A DNA stretch of 64,000 nucleotides, taken from the NCBI RefSeq assembly GCF_004151245.1, contig NZ_JUIW01000006.1, forward strand, positions 62,001 to 126,000, written 5' to 3'. Below are positions 36,926-45,866 of this stretch, in pieces. The notes beneath the pieces are model-generated. The model saw only the letters and a program-made list of their open reading frames with translations. It had not been told where the DNA came from and did not search any database. How positions within the stretch are numbered: the stretch's first letter is position 1; each line of letters opens with the position of its first letter. The DNA comes from Flavobacterium beibuense (GTDB lineage Bacteria; Bacteroidota; Bacteroidia; Flavobacteriales; Flavobacteriaceae). The translations under genes were made by a program, and so were the position numbers.

Positions 36926-37225
36926 TTACTTATTTTCCTTAAACCAGATATCTTGGTAGGTGTCCGGGTGCCTTTTGAACTGCGCGTGTACGTAAGGGCA
37001 CAGTGGGATGACCGTAAGGTTGTTTTCCCTAACATATTTTACCATCTCTGCCAGGAGTAATCCGGCGAACCCCTTACCGGCAGCTGCCAGGTCCACCTCG
37101 GTATGGTATACCGTTAATTTGTTATCACGTATGCTTACCACCATTTCGCCCATTTTTTTACCCTCTTCATGAAGGTAAAAGGCCCCGTGTTTTTTATCGT
37201 CCAGCTCCAGTTTAATATCGGTCAT
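36926..37225 (-). CDS. YjdJ-like small GNAT N-acetyltransferase
   Basis: 99 residues, the size of the short GCN5-related family (GCN5-rel_N-Acyl, E. coli YjdJ). The pattern is complete: MVVSIRDNKLTVYHTEVDLAAAGKGFAGLLLAEMVKYVREN, then VIPLCPYVHAQFKRHPDTYQDIW. In E. coli the homologue neighbours YjdI, a 4Fe-4S protein; here a second YjdJ-like gene does so at 60227. Acceptor substrate is unknown. It sits between the NtrC-type regulator (18 bp) and the GAF-type activator (39 bp) in one operon. Confidence 0.88.
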   Translation of the reverse strand: MTDIKLELDDKKHGAFYLHEEGKKMGEMVVSIRDNKLTVYHTEVDLAAAGKGFAGLLLAEMVKYVRENNLTVIPLCPYVHAQFKRHPDTYQDIWFKENK

Positions 37226-37243
37226 GATCCGTTTCTTTTGAAA

Positions 37244-38611
37244 TTAGTAATGTTCCTGCTGTATGCCAAGTTTTTTCATTTTTGAATACAGGGTAGTAGC
37301 GGGGATCTTCAGCATTTCGGCAGCACCTCCCGGCCCGAATACCTTTCCGCCACAGGCCTGTAAGGCCTGCATGATATGTTTACGTTCCATATCCTCCAGG
37401 GAGGATAGTTCACCCGAAGTAGTTTCCCCCGGGCTTTCGGAGTCCGTGGGCAGTTCAATACTATCGATCTCATGGCCTGTGGATAAAAGCCAACTACGCT
37501 CAATAAGGTGTTCCAGTTCACGTATATTGCCGGGCCAGCTGTATTGTAAGAGCTGTTGTTGTGCTTTATCGCTAAACCCTGTAATGCCCTTACCGTTTGC
37601 CTTGTTGAATTTTGAAAGGAAATGATTGGCCAGTAACAGGATGTCGTCTTTCCGGTTTTTCAGTGGAGGAAGCTCGATAGGAAAAACATTAAGCCTGTAA
37701 TATAAATCGAGCCTGAACCGACCTTCTGCAACCTCTTTTTCCAGATTACGGTTTGTCGCGGCTATAATACGCACGTCCACTTTAAAGGTATGGTTTCCGC
37801 CAATGCGTTGAATCTCCTTTTCCTGAAGCACACGCAATAGTTTTACCTGCGCATCAAGGGGAAGCTCGCCAATTTCATCCAGGAACACCGTTCCGCCATG
37901 GGCCTGTTCAAACTTACCCGTACGTAGGCTGTTGGCTCCTGTGAAAGCCCCTTTTTCGTGCCCGAACAGTTCTGATTCTGCCAGCGACAGTGGTAAGGCG
38001 GCGCAATTGACCACAACTAACGGTTTGTTTTTTCTGGCTGAGTTCTTATGTATGGCGTGGGCAATGCGTTCTTTTCCCGTGCCGCTTTCCCCGGTAATCA
38101 GTACAGAAGTATCCGTGGAGGCAACGAGACTTACTTTATGGAGTACCTTTTTAATGTTCGGGCTTTGTCCGATAATCTCACCAAAGTCAGGGACTGCCTG
38201 CTCTTTCTCTCCCGTTTTTAATTCCTGCTGGTTTTCGATCTTGTGTCTGTAACGGGCTATATCGAGCATCACCAACAGGTCTTTTTCCCTAAAGGGTTTT
38301 ACCATAAAGCCGTAAGGTCCTGTTTTTTTTACAGCCTCCAGTATACTTTGATTAGTATTGGCCGATATGAATAGGAACGGTATTTTTACCGTAGCCAGTT
38401 CCCTGGCGAGGTCTATTCCCGTCTCGTTTCCTTTAAGTATGATATCCAGCAGGACCCAGTCGGGCCTTTTGGCCGCAATCATGGTTCTTGCCTGCGTTGC
38501 AGAAGAGGCTATCCCCACCACATTGTAGTTGCCTTTTTTCAGTATCATTTTCAGGTCGTTGGCAACTATAAACTCATCTTCAACAATCAGTATTTTTTCA
38601 TTCATATTCAT
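37244..38611 (-). CDS. NtrC-type response regulator (REC, sigma-54 AAA+, Fis HTH)
   Basis: 455 residues. Receiver 1-125 with Asp56 (WVLLDIILKG), acidic residues near 11-12 and Lys105 (MVKPFREK). Sigma-54 activation domain: Walker A GESGTGK 174-180, GAFTGA 221-226, Walker B FLDE 243-246, and the R-finger region [20 protein letters not shown]-terminal helix-turn-helix (GAAEMLKIPATTLYSKMKKLGI). The cognate kinase is the preceding gene, 12 bp upstream. Likely activates the four sigma-54 promoters described here, or a subset; which of the three activators does so cannot be told. Confidence 0.92.
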   Translation of the reverse strand: MNMNEKILIVEDEFIVANDLKMILKKGNYNVVGIASSATQARTMIAAKRPDWVLLDIILKGNETGIDLARELATVKIPFLFISANTNQSILEAVKKTGPYGFMVKPFREKDLLVMLDIARYRHKIENQQELKTGEKEQAVPDFGEIIGQSPNIKKVLHKVSLVASTDTSVLITGESGTGKERIAHAIHKNSARKNKPLVVVNCAALPLSLAESELFGHEKGAFTGANSLRTGKFEQAHGGTVFLDEIGELPLDAQVKLLRVLQEKEIQRIGGNHTFKVDVRIIAATNRNLEKEVAEGRFRLDLYYRLNVFPIELPPLKNRKDDILLLANHFLSKFNKANGKGITGFSDKAQQQLLQYSWPGNIRELEHLIERSWLLSTGHEIDSIELPTDSESPGETTSGELSSLEDMERKHIMQALQACGGKVFGPGGAAEMLKIPATTLYSKMKKLGIQQEHY

Positions 38612-38623
38612 CTGTCATTTTGC

Positions 38624-40843
38624 TTAAATATCAGTACCTCTTTTCGTAAATGGTATCGTTATGGTTACACCGTTGCCGGTGGTAATGTCAAATGCTCCGT
38701 CAAGCTGTTCGGCCAGCCCTCTCATAAGGTTCATACCCAGGGAATCCAGTTCCGTGAGTTCAAACCCTTCGGGGAGGCCGACACCGTTATCGGTAATCTG
38801 TAACAGGAATGTGTTTTCCTGGGTCTCCTTAAAGGTTATGGTGATAATGCCTTTCTGGTTTGGGAAGGCATATTTTATAGCGTTGCTTATGGCTTCATTA
38901 AGGATCAGCCCGAGCGGTACGGCCTGAGCCACGTCCAATTCTGCCGACTGTGTGTGGAGTTCAAACCGTATTTTGTTGTCATTATCAAAACTGTCTTTTA
39001 GATAGTTTGTCAATTCCTGTATGTACCAGGAAATATTGATACTGGCAAGATTATCGGTCTGATACAGCTTCTGATGGATCAGCGACATGGCATGCATCCT
39101 GTGCTGGCTGTTTTGAATGGCCTGCAGGGCATCCTCATTGTCAAGATAGGCCGACTGCGTGTTTAAAAGGCTGATCACGATTTGCAGGTTGTTTTTAACC
39201 CTGTGGTGAATCTCTTTCAGGAGCCACTCTTTTTCCTCAACAAGATTTTGAAGTTTTTTGTTTTTGCGGTTTATTTCTTCCTGTTTGGCCTCCAAGACAG
39301 CATTCGTTTTTCTTTTGATGCAATACCTGCTGTAGACCAGTGCAAGGATTATGAAGGAAATAACCAAACTCCCGATAAAAATATAGCGTATTACTATTTC
39401 CTTTTCCAGTTTTGTTTGCTGCAGCTCGCTTTGCTGTGTCAGGAGCTTGATGTTCTTGTCTTTTTTCTCGGTCTCGTATTGTAACTGTAGGTCTGAAAAC
39501 TGTTTGGAGCTGTTGATATTAAAAAGAGAATCATTAAAAGTTTTATAATTCTTCAGATGCTGTATGGCACCTAAATAATTTCCTGTAGCCGAATCGGACT
39601 GAAATTGTGTATGTTCCAGCTGCGACAGGTTATATAGGTCGTTATGTACTTTAGCCAGTTCTTTTAATTTGCCGATGTAAGGGTAGGTTTTGTCGGCCTG
39701 TCCGGTCTGTGTCAGGTAGCTTATTATGGCATAATAGATTTTTTCCTGCTCTATATGGGTCCTTCCATCAAGATTGCTGCTGCATTGCAGCAGTTGCTCA
39801 TAGTAGCGTCCGGCTTTACGGTACTGCTTGAGTTTACAGTGTATCAGCATGTATAATGACTGGTATTCCACATCACATCCATCGCTGTGGTAAAACTGAA
39901 AACCGCTATCGAGCACTTCCAGTGCTTCTGTAATCTTTCCCCTATGATACAGGCTTCGGGCGGTGTTTATGGTTATTGCGGTCACTCCCTCAGTATCATT
40001 GTTCTCTTTTGATACCGCTATGGCTTTCTTATAGTATTCAACGGATTTGTCAAAGAAGTTCAGTTCAGAGTATATGGTTCCCAAAAGATCGTACAAAAGA
40101 CTTACCCATAAGCCGCCAACCCTGACGCTGTCCATCGTCTTTTCGGCTTTAAGGGCATAGGATAGCGCTAGCTCATAATCCCCCTGAACCCTGTAATCCA
40201 TAGCAAGTATTGTGTATTCCTGGAAAAGGTTCTGATCCTCCAGCTTTTTCTTGATTTCAACAGCCTGTAAGGCATATTTTATGGATGTGGCAGGCTTATC
40301 CATACTATTAAACATAATGGATAGTTTAGAATACATTAGGGCTTCTTTGTCAACCTCACCCGCCTGTTTGTACAATGATGCCGCATTGATGAAATATTTA
40401 ATAGTGTCCGGGTCACCGTTGTTTGAGGCAAAATAACCCAGAGAGGCGTAAATATTGGCAGCTTCTTTATTGAGATTGTATTTTTTTGCATAAGTAAGTG
40501 CCTTGTGTTTTAATCGGTTTCCTGTAGTGGTATCACCATTGGTAATTGCTATTTCGGCATCAAGCAACATGCTATGGGCAATATTATTTTTAAGGTCGAG
40601 TTTTCTGCTGATCTGCATTGCCTTGCGGTTCAGTACAACAACGCGGTCCATATCTTCTTTGGAATGTTTTTCCTTCTCCAGATAATAATGTACCGCTTCC
40701 AGCAGCTTCTCTGCCTTCTCCTGGTTATTTTCACCGTGCTGCAGTTTCTCGACCAGGGCATGCATTTTCTCATCATCGGTTTGCTGACCGATGGATTTGA
40801 TCGGAAACAATAAAGCAAGTATAAGTACTATTCGATACACCAT
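38624..40843 (-). CDS. TPR-domain sensor histidine kinase (HisKA_2)
   Basis: 739 residues. Signal peptide 1-19 (ends KSIG-Q), a long periplasmic TPR solenoid about 70-440, coiled coil 450-482, one membrane helix 486-506 (IRYIFIGSLVISFIILALVY), coiled coil 515-540, then HisKA_2 with WLLKEIHHRVKNNLQIVISLL (His546) and a HATPase domain (NEAISNAIKYAFP N box, DNGVGLP G1). The layout is typical of Bacteroidetes kinases that sense periplasmic events through TPR units. It pairs with the NtrC-type regulator 12 bp downstream. HisKA_2 kinases with such a partner are unusual. Confidence 0.92.
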   Translation of the reverse strand: MVYRIVLILALLFPIKSIGQQTDDEKMHALVEKLQHGENNQEKAEKLLEAVHYYLEKEKHSKEDMDRVVVLNRKAMQISRKLDLKNNIAHSMLLDAEIAITNGDTTTGNRLKHKALTYAKKYNLNKEAANIYASLGYFASNNGDPDTIKYFINAASLYKQAGEVDKEALMYSKLSIMFNSMDKPATSIKYALQAVEIKKKLEDQNLFQEYTILAMDYRVQGDYELALSYALKAEKTMDSVRVGGLWVSLLYDLLGTIYSELNFFDKSVEYYKKAIAVSKENNDTEGVTAITINTARSLYHRGKITEALEVLDSGFQFYHSDGCDVEYQSLYMLIHCKLKQYRKAGRYYEQLLQCSSNLDGRTHIEQEKIYYAIISYLTQTGQADKTYPYIGKLKELAKVHNDLYNLSQLEHTQFQSDSATGNYLGAIQHLKNYKTFNDSLFNINSSKQFSDLQLQYETEKKDKNIKLLTQQSELQQTKLEKEIVIRYIFIGSLVISFIILALVYSRYCIKRKTNAVLEAKQEEINRKNKKLQNLVEEKEWLLKEIHHRVKNNLQIVISLLNTQSAYLDNEDALQAIQNSQHRMHAMSLIHQKLYQTDNLASINISWYIQELTNYLKDSFDNDNKIRFELHTQSAELDVAQAVPLGLILNEAISNAIKYAFPNQKGIITITFKETQENTFLLQITDNGVGLPEGFELTELDSLGMNLMRGLAEQLDGAFDITTGNGVTITIPFTKRGTDI

Positions 40844-40858
40844 TTTTTTAAGTTAAAA

Positions 40859-41521
40859 TTATTCAATATTCCTTCTTTCGCCGAGGTAACACAGCAGCAT
40901 TGGCAGGGCAGCTGCAAGTATCGCTTTCAGCCCGAATTCCGCTGCGCACAGCGCACCCGATACGCACCCTGTGAGAAACCCCGTTATTGTAATGGCCTGT
41001 TTTTTAATACTGATAAGGGCAACCGGGGCAACAGTTCTGTTTATCAGTAGCTCGCGTATGTCCAGTGACGCCTGAGCGACATTGCCTGTCATAACCGTTG
41101 TGGGGCCATAGGTGTCTTTGGGGAACAGTTTGCCAAATGCATTTTGCAGCCCCAGGGCAAAAACAACAATCATTACGTAAAGGTACTTTAATCCTTTGTT
41201 ATTACTTTCGGGATAAACATAAGCCAGGACACCAGCCAAAAGTAAAAGCAACGCTTCGGCTAACAGGAGCCGGCGTTTTTCATCAGATTTCTCAGATAGC
41301 CGGCCCCCGCACATTACCGCTATAATAAAAACAGGAAAGGTAATTAATTTTATCCATGCCTGTATATCCCCGCCTTTGATGATCTGATAGGCAAAAACAA
41401 TAAAGTTACCGGTTACATGGGCTGAGAAAATAGTGTCACCGGCGACAAAGGTTACCGTGTCGCAATAACCCGCAACAGCCGACAGTAGGAGAGTCGTGTA
41501 ATGTATACCGTGAAACCTCAT
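40859..41521 (-). CDS. YoaK/DUF1275 family membrane protein
   Basis: 220 residues with about six membrane helices. YoaK family signature: LSAVAGYCDTVTFVAGDTIFSAHVTGNFIVFAY at the N-terminus and QNAFGKLFPKDTYGPTTVMTGNVAQASLDIRELL in the middle, then a C-terminal GFLTGCVSGALCAAEFG. Function is not established; suggested to be a small-molecule transporter or permease-like protein. It starts 5 bp after the dps stop and is followed 15 bp later by the TPR kinase, so it is co-transcribed with both. Confidence 0.88.
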   Translation of the reverse strand: MRFHGIHYTTLLLSAVAGYCDTVTFVAGDTIFSAHVTGNFIVFAYQIIKGGDIQAWIKLITFPVFIIAVMCGGRLSEKSDEKRRLLLAEALLLLLAGVLAYVYPESNNKGLKYLYVMIVVFALGLQNAFGKLFPKDTYGPTTVMTGNVAQASLDIRELLINRTVAPVALISIKKQAITITGFLTGCVSGALCAAEFGLKAILAAALPMLLCYLGERRNIE

Positions 41522-41526
41522 TGGTT

Positions 41527-42000
41527 TTATTTCAGATGAGCTCTTAGCATCCAGGCCATTTTTTCATGGCTTTCCATCAGTGATGTAATGAAATCACTGG
41601 TGCCATAATCCTTTAGTTCAGCAGCAAAAAGGTCAATTCTTCCACGAAGGAACATGATAATGCTCTCATGGTCCATTAAGAGGTCCTTGATAAATCCGGG
41701 ACTGTTGTTCTCCGACCTTGATACTTCGGTCAACTGCGTTAACTCTAAAAAGTCTTTTAAGGTAGCAGGGGCATAGTGTCCCAAAGTTCGTATTCTTTCG
41801 GCTACACTGTCCATAATTTCATCGAGTTGGTTGTACTGGGATTCAAAGAAGAGATGTTTGTTGTAAAAGTCGTTTCCCTCTACATTCCAATGGGCGTTAC
41901 GGGTTTTGGTGTACAGCACAAACTCATCTGCAAGCAGTTTGCTGAGCGAGTCGGTGATCTGTAGGATGTTTTCTTTTCTGATGCCAATAAATGATTCCAT
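41527..42000 (-). CDS. dps: Dps family DNA-protecting ferritin-like protein
   Basis: 157 residues, normal length for Dps. The dodecamer interface ferroxidase ligands are all readable: His37 (NAHWNV), His49 (NKHLFFESQ), Asp64 and Glu68 (IMDSVAERI), with the same spacing as E. coli Dps H51, H63, D78, E82. It lacks a Lys-rich N-terminal tail, so DNA binding by that route is not evident; iron oxidation and storage with H2O2 should be intact. First gene of a likely six-gene operon that includes its regulators; a sigma-54-like promoter lies 70 bp upstream. Confidence 0.92.
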   Translation of the reverse strand: MESFIGIRKENILQITDSLSKLLADEFVLYTKTRNAHWNVEGNDFYNKHLFFESQYNQLDEIMDSVAERIRTLGHYAPATLKDFLELTQLTEVSRSENNSPGFIKDLLMDHESIIMFLRGRIDLFAAELKDYGTSDFITSLMESHEKMAWMLRAHLK

Positions 42001-42069
42001 AATTTTTTATTTGATGTTAACAGCCTTGCCAAGCTAAGCCGAGTGAAATGTTTAAACCCTTACCCTATA

Positions 42070-42086
42070 AGCGAATTTGTTGCCAT
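42070..42086 (-). promoter_or_regulatory. Sigma-54-like promoter of dps
   Basis: On the minus strand TGGCAACAAATTCGCTT: GG (42084-42083), 10 nt, GC (42072-42071). It is a close match to TGGCACN5TTGCW. Confidence 0.7.
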
Positions 42087-42138
42087 TTATTTCAATGATC
42101 TGTATTTCAGTTGTTTGGTTTTTTGCAGGTATTATTAT

Positions 42139-42157
42139 TTTACGATATATCGTTAAA
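42139..42157. promoter_or_regulatory. Activator dyad upstream of dps promoter
   Basis: TTACGATATATCGTTAA (42140-42156), including a perfect palindrome ACGATATATCGT. Its centre is 64-65 bp from the -24 GG. A weaker half (TTAAGGGAG, 42172) follows 32 bp further out. The 370 bp from 42158 to 42529 hold no gene that I can support; short frames there have no coding character. Confidence 0.65.
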
Positions 42158-42529
42158 TTATGAATAGTGTGTTAAGGGAGTGTTATTTCGATTCATAACT
42201 ACACATAAAGAAATGTTCTTTCAGCTGCAAGAATCGGTATTTTGAGAAACAGGGATAACCTTGTGGACCGGCACCTGTCGGGACGCATTGGTGGGGGCAG
42301 AAAAGGTAGGTTAATAATAAGACAGCTTGCGGAGCGCCGGTTCCACGAAATATTTTGTATCTGCCCCGGGATTAGGGTCGTATAGGCTAGGGTGTTCTGC
42401 AGGTGGCAGGGAAAGGTTCCCACCAGGAGAGCAGGGGAAGATATATTTTTGTAAGGAAATAAGAGGCCACACTGCAGCTAGGGACAGCTGTTTGTCATGT
42501 AACGTTTTTATAGTGGCAATTGGTGGCCA

Positions 42530-43390
42530 TCATGCAAGGCTGCTGCAGGAAGTCCCCGCATCGTCGTAATATTTCCTGATCACTTTGGTCATGTGGCTGG
42601 CATCGGTGAACCCGAGTTCATAGGCTATCTCCTTGAGGCTCTGTCCTGAGTATTCAATCCGGCTCTGCGCCACATTTACCCTGGCCTTTAGGATGTATTC
42701 CTTAAGGCTTTCCCCGGTCTTCTTTTTAAAATATTCACCGACATAATTGGGTGATAGCTTAAACGCATCAGCGATCGCATCGGTTTTCAGCTTACTGTTA
42801 TCAAAGAGGTTGTACTGGATGTACTGTAGCAGATCACGCGTCTGAAGGTCTTTGTCCTGATGCTTTTCAAGAAAGCTGTTCTCAAAATTACGCAACAGTA
42901 GGTTAAGCAGGGCCACCATATTGGTCCGCAGTACGGACTCCGACGCGCTGTTTTGCTCTTTTTCACTTTGGATGCTTCGAATAAGGCTGATCATCACGGC
43001 CCTGTCGGAATCGGAATGGATGATATCACCGGGTATTCGATTGTAGCTGCTTAAGATATAATGCAGGTTAGCGAACCATTGGCTGTAATCCATCATAGCA
43101 CGTTTGTCCTGTTTAAAGAAAAGGGCATTAAAACGGATAAATACAAATGTAGTTTCCGATTCAATTTCAAAGGAATGGCAATCGTAGGGCGGCAAAAGGA
43201 AAATACTTTCACCCTGATAGGGCACAAGCGTATCGTTTATGCATTGTTTGCCTGTTCCCTGCTCAATGAAGACAAGCTCAAAGAAATTGTGCCTGTGGGG
43301 CCTGCGGCTCCATCGGGTCAGTGTTTCTTTCTCAATGTCAAAGGGCATTAAAGAGTTTTCGATGTGCATAACCTGTTTTTTGTAAGGCAT
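42530..43390 (-). CDS. AraC family transcriptional regulator (cupin N-terminus)
   Basis: About 286 residues from the ATG at 43390. An in-frame ATG at 43423 lies upstream of a -7 box TATATTTG (43408-43401) and so is unlikely to be transcribed. N-terminal AraC_binding cupin (WSRRPHRHNFFELVFIEQGTGKQCINDTLVPYQGESIFLLPPYDCHSFE) and C-terminal HTH_18 (ADAFKLSPNYVGEYFKKKTGESLKEYI...EIAYELGFTDASHMTKVIRK). It is divergent in location from dps, but both read left, so it is separate. The next gene to its right, an oxidoreductase at 43552, reads the same way; its control is possible. Confidence 0.85.
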   Translation of the reverse strand: MPYKKQVMHIENSLMPFDIEKETLTRWSRRPHRHNFFELVFIEQGTGKQCINDTLVPYQGESIFLLPPYDCHSFEIESETTFVFIRFNALFFKQDKRAMMDYSQWFANLHYILSSYNRIPGDIIHSDSDRAVMISLIRSIQSEKEQNSASESVLRTNMVALLNLLLRNFENSFLEKHQDKDLQTRDLLQYIQYNLFDNSKLKTDAIADAFKLSPNYVGEYFKKKTGESLKEYILKARVNVAQSRIEYSGQSLKEIAYELGFTDASHMTKVIRKYYDDAGTSCSSLA

Positions 43391-43551
43391 TGGGTAAAAG
43401 CAAATATAATAGTTTTTACCCATTTAGGAACCGGCGTGTTGCCTCTTTTCCTCGGATGCAGGATGATGCCGGAGGATGGGGGGTAGGATTGCATCAGGCG
43501 CCGTCCACTGTTTTTTATAGTTGAGGTAAGGTCCGGCGCCTGCCGCAATTA

Positions 43552-44490
43552 TTAAAGGGTTACAACGATTTTGCCGACTGTCCTGCCAGTCTCAATATGT
43601 TGGTGTGCCTTGGCCATTTCGCTAAAACCGAACTCTTCGGAAACATGCGACCTGATATGTCCTTTGGCCAGCCACTGCGCAATAACCCTCATGTCCTCCC
43701 CGCTGGATGAGACCAGAAAGAAATACCCGTTTACGCCTTTGGCCGCCGCTTTTTCCGTTACGGCCTCACTAAGTCCGGTCGGGATGCTTATCACGGTACC
43801 CCCGGCCTTGGCAGCAGTGATGGAATTGTCAATATTGTCCCCGCCTACGGTATCGAAAACAAAATCAAATGCTGAAGGGTGGTTTTTCCAGTCATAGCCG
43901 TGATAATCGATATGTTCCTGAGCACCAAGCCCCAGTACAAATTCCCGGTTCGCTGCCGAGGAGGTTCCGGTTACCACAGCGCCAAGATGTCGCGCCATCT
44001 GGACCGCAAAGTGCCCTACGCCTCCCGAGGCGGCATGGATCAGGACTTTATCTCCAGGCTTTACCTGTGCCTTGTGTACCAGTGCCTGGTAAGCGGTCAG
44101 TGCCGCAAGGGTAGCGGCAGCCGCTTCGCTATGGGAAATGGCATCAGGCTTAAGTGCCAGCTGGCTCCCCGGTGCTGTAACGTACTCGGCATAGGCTCTG
44201 CCGTGTCCCGGGAAGTTTACCATACCGAATACCTCATCGCCTTTTTTGAAGCCGGAATCAGTTCCCGCCTCCACTACAGTACCGCTGATATCCCAGCCTA
44301 AGATAAGGGGCAGCTCATCCTTAAGCCTGCCGTATACGCCTTTACCGGCACGGCTTTTTACATCGACCGGGTTAATGCTGATTGCTTTCACCTGGACCAG
44401 TACCTTATCAGCGTTTATTTCCGGAACCGGTATTTCGCCGTATGTGAGTTTATCGGTGGTTCCTACTTCGTTTATAAGTATTGCTTTCAT
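43552..44490 (-). CDS. NADP-dependent oxidoreductase (zinc-free MDR/quinone reductase type)
   Basis: 312 residues. MDR fold: N-terminal GroES-like domain (PEINADKVLVQVKAISINPVDVKSRAG...LPLILGWDISGTVVEAG), then a Rossmann domain with KVLIHAASGGVGHFAVQMARHLGA and a C-terminal HQHIETGRTVGKIVV. The Cys/His/Asp/Cys set for structural zinc is absent, as in quinone oxidoreductases. It probably reduces enones or quinones with NADPH. It reads away from the next gene on its right across a 103-bp gap and is separated from the AraC gene by 160 bp. Confidence 0.9.
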   Translation of the reverse strand: MKAILINEVGTTDKLTYGEIPVPEINADKVLVQVKAISINPVDVKSRAGKGVYGRLKDELPLILGWDISGTVVEAGTDSGFKKGDEVFGMVNFPGHGRAYAEYVTAPGSQLALKPDAISHSEAAAATLAALTAYQALVHKAQVKPGDKVLIHAASGGVGHFAVQMARHLGAVVTGTSSAANREFVLGLGAQEHIDYHGYDWKNHPSAFDFVFDTVGGDNIDNSITAAKAGGTVISIPTGLSEAVTEKAAAKGVNGYFFLVSSSGEDMRVIAQWLAKGHIRSHVSEEFGFSEMAKAHQHIETGRTVGKIVVTL

Positions 44491-44593
44491 GTTTTGATCT
44501 GTTTTGATTACTATTTTTATTATATGCCGGTTTCTCCGGGATCGGCGAAACGGTTTCTTTAATATTAATTATGGCCTGTAATCCGGTATTGTA

Positions 44594-45736
44594 TCAGATT
44601 TTTAGACGCACGATCCTATAGGGTTTTTCTTTTTTGTCGACATTATTGTTGAACCATGGCATGAGCTGTATCTGTGACAGTGAAATGTAGAGGTATCCGT
44701 CTTGCGAAATACTGTAGCTGTCAGGCCATATCAGGTTTTCAGGATCGGTTATCAGTGTGTGCATTTCCAGATCGGGTGCGATCCTCACAATACTGCTTCG
44801 CTCCAGGTCCCCGAAATAGAGGTTACCGGCCTTATCGAATACCATTCCGTCGGTTGTCACGAAATGTCCCAGATCCTGGACCTTATCGGCAATGGTTCTC
44901 AGGGGTGTGGCAAAATCCCTGAGAAGTTTCGTCTCCACCCTGTAGAGTTTGTCATCGGTCAGCGGCTTGTAATACAACCAGGCCTTATCCGGTGAAAGGG
45001 CAATACCGTCAGAGTGGATCTTAGGGATACTTCCGTCGGCCATGGAGAATTCCTTACCCTTAAAGGTAAAATGGTAGGAGGGATCGGATTTTACGCTGGA
45101 ATCGTCTTGAAGCACCAGGCGGGATTCCCCTGAAACAATATTGAGTACCACTATTCCGCCGTTGGAAGAGCTGGTCATATAGGCATAACCGTTACTGTTG
45201 TCAACCCTGATGTCATTAAGATAGCTGTCTGCCCCGGCTACCTGTTCAGGAAACCTGTAGATACGCTCGATGCTGTTATCGGAAAGTCTGACCTTCACGA
45301 CCTTATTGGCATTTTTGTATACGGGTCCGAGTCCGATACCGGCCGCATCGACGATCCAGAGGTATCCTTTTTCATCGGCCACTACAGCCTGTACGCAAAC
45401 AAATGTGGTGGAGCCCGGGTCACCTTTCTTAAAACTGTTCCACTTGGTATCCGGATAGGGCAGGGGCTTTCCGTCCCTGATCTCGACTACGGAGTTGGCA
45501 TGACGCTCCAGCCAATACGGATAATTGGTAAACACACGGCCCTCCGGTGATACGGCTACCCCTGTCAGTTGGTAGGTGCTGTCACTGAAAACCTCTTCCA
45601 GAACCGGAGATTTTGTAGTGTCACCTGAAGCATCGGCCGTTGTGAGGGAAGGGGCTGCTCCCTGATCAGGTCTTTTATTGCATCCTGCCACCAGTAGCGA
45701 CAGTAGGACTGTTAGTAGCAATAGTTTGTATTTCAT
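44594..45736 (-). CDS. L-dopachrome tautomerase/MRJP-like lipoprotein
   Basis: 380 residues with a lipoprotein signal (LLSLLVAGC, Cys19). Beta-propeller of the major royal jelly/yellow family: LTGVAVSPEGRVFTNYPYWLE...VCVQAVVADEKGYLWIVDAAGIG, SYLNDIRVDNSNGYAYMTSSSNGGIVV, IHSDGIALSPDKAWLYYKPL and a C-terminal LIWPDSYSISQDGYLYISLSQIQ. The role in bacteria is not established; a periplasmic small-molecule binder or isomerase is likely. It lies in a run of four minus-strand single genes. Confidence 0.88.
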   Translation of the reverse strand: MKYKLLLLTVLLSLLVAGCNKRPDQGAAPSLTTADASGDTTKSPVLEEVFSDSTYQLTGVAVSPEGRVFTNYPYWLERHANSVVEIRDGKPLPYPDTKWNSFKKGDPGSTTFVCVQAVVADEKGYLWIVDAAGIGLGPVYKNANKVVKVRLSDNSIERIYRFPEQVAGADSYLNDIRVDNSNGYAYMTSSSNGGIVVLNIVSGESRLVLQDDSSVKSDPSYHFTFKGKEFSMADGSIPKIHSDGIALSPDKAWLYYKPLTDDKLYRVETKLLRDFATPLRTIADKVQDLGHFVTTDGMVFDKAGNLYFGDLERSSIVRIAPDLEMHTLITDPENLIWPDSYSISQDGYLYISLSQIQLMPWFNNNVDKKEKPYRIVRLKI

Positions 45737-45866
45737 GAGCTTACGATTTAGGTTTAATCAAAATTAGTAAAGATGAAGGAATGCGTATAGGTACATATTT
45801 AGGTTTTACCGGTATAAAATGAGGTGGCCGTATCTTTCATTACCTGTTCACAGTGTTTTCAGGGGT

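Noticed and set aside
42199..42569. Short ORFs in the 42.2-42.6 kb gap
   Set aside because: No coding character or family pattern; they lie upstream of the dps dyad and next to the AraC stop.
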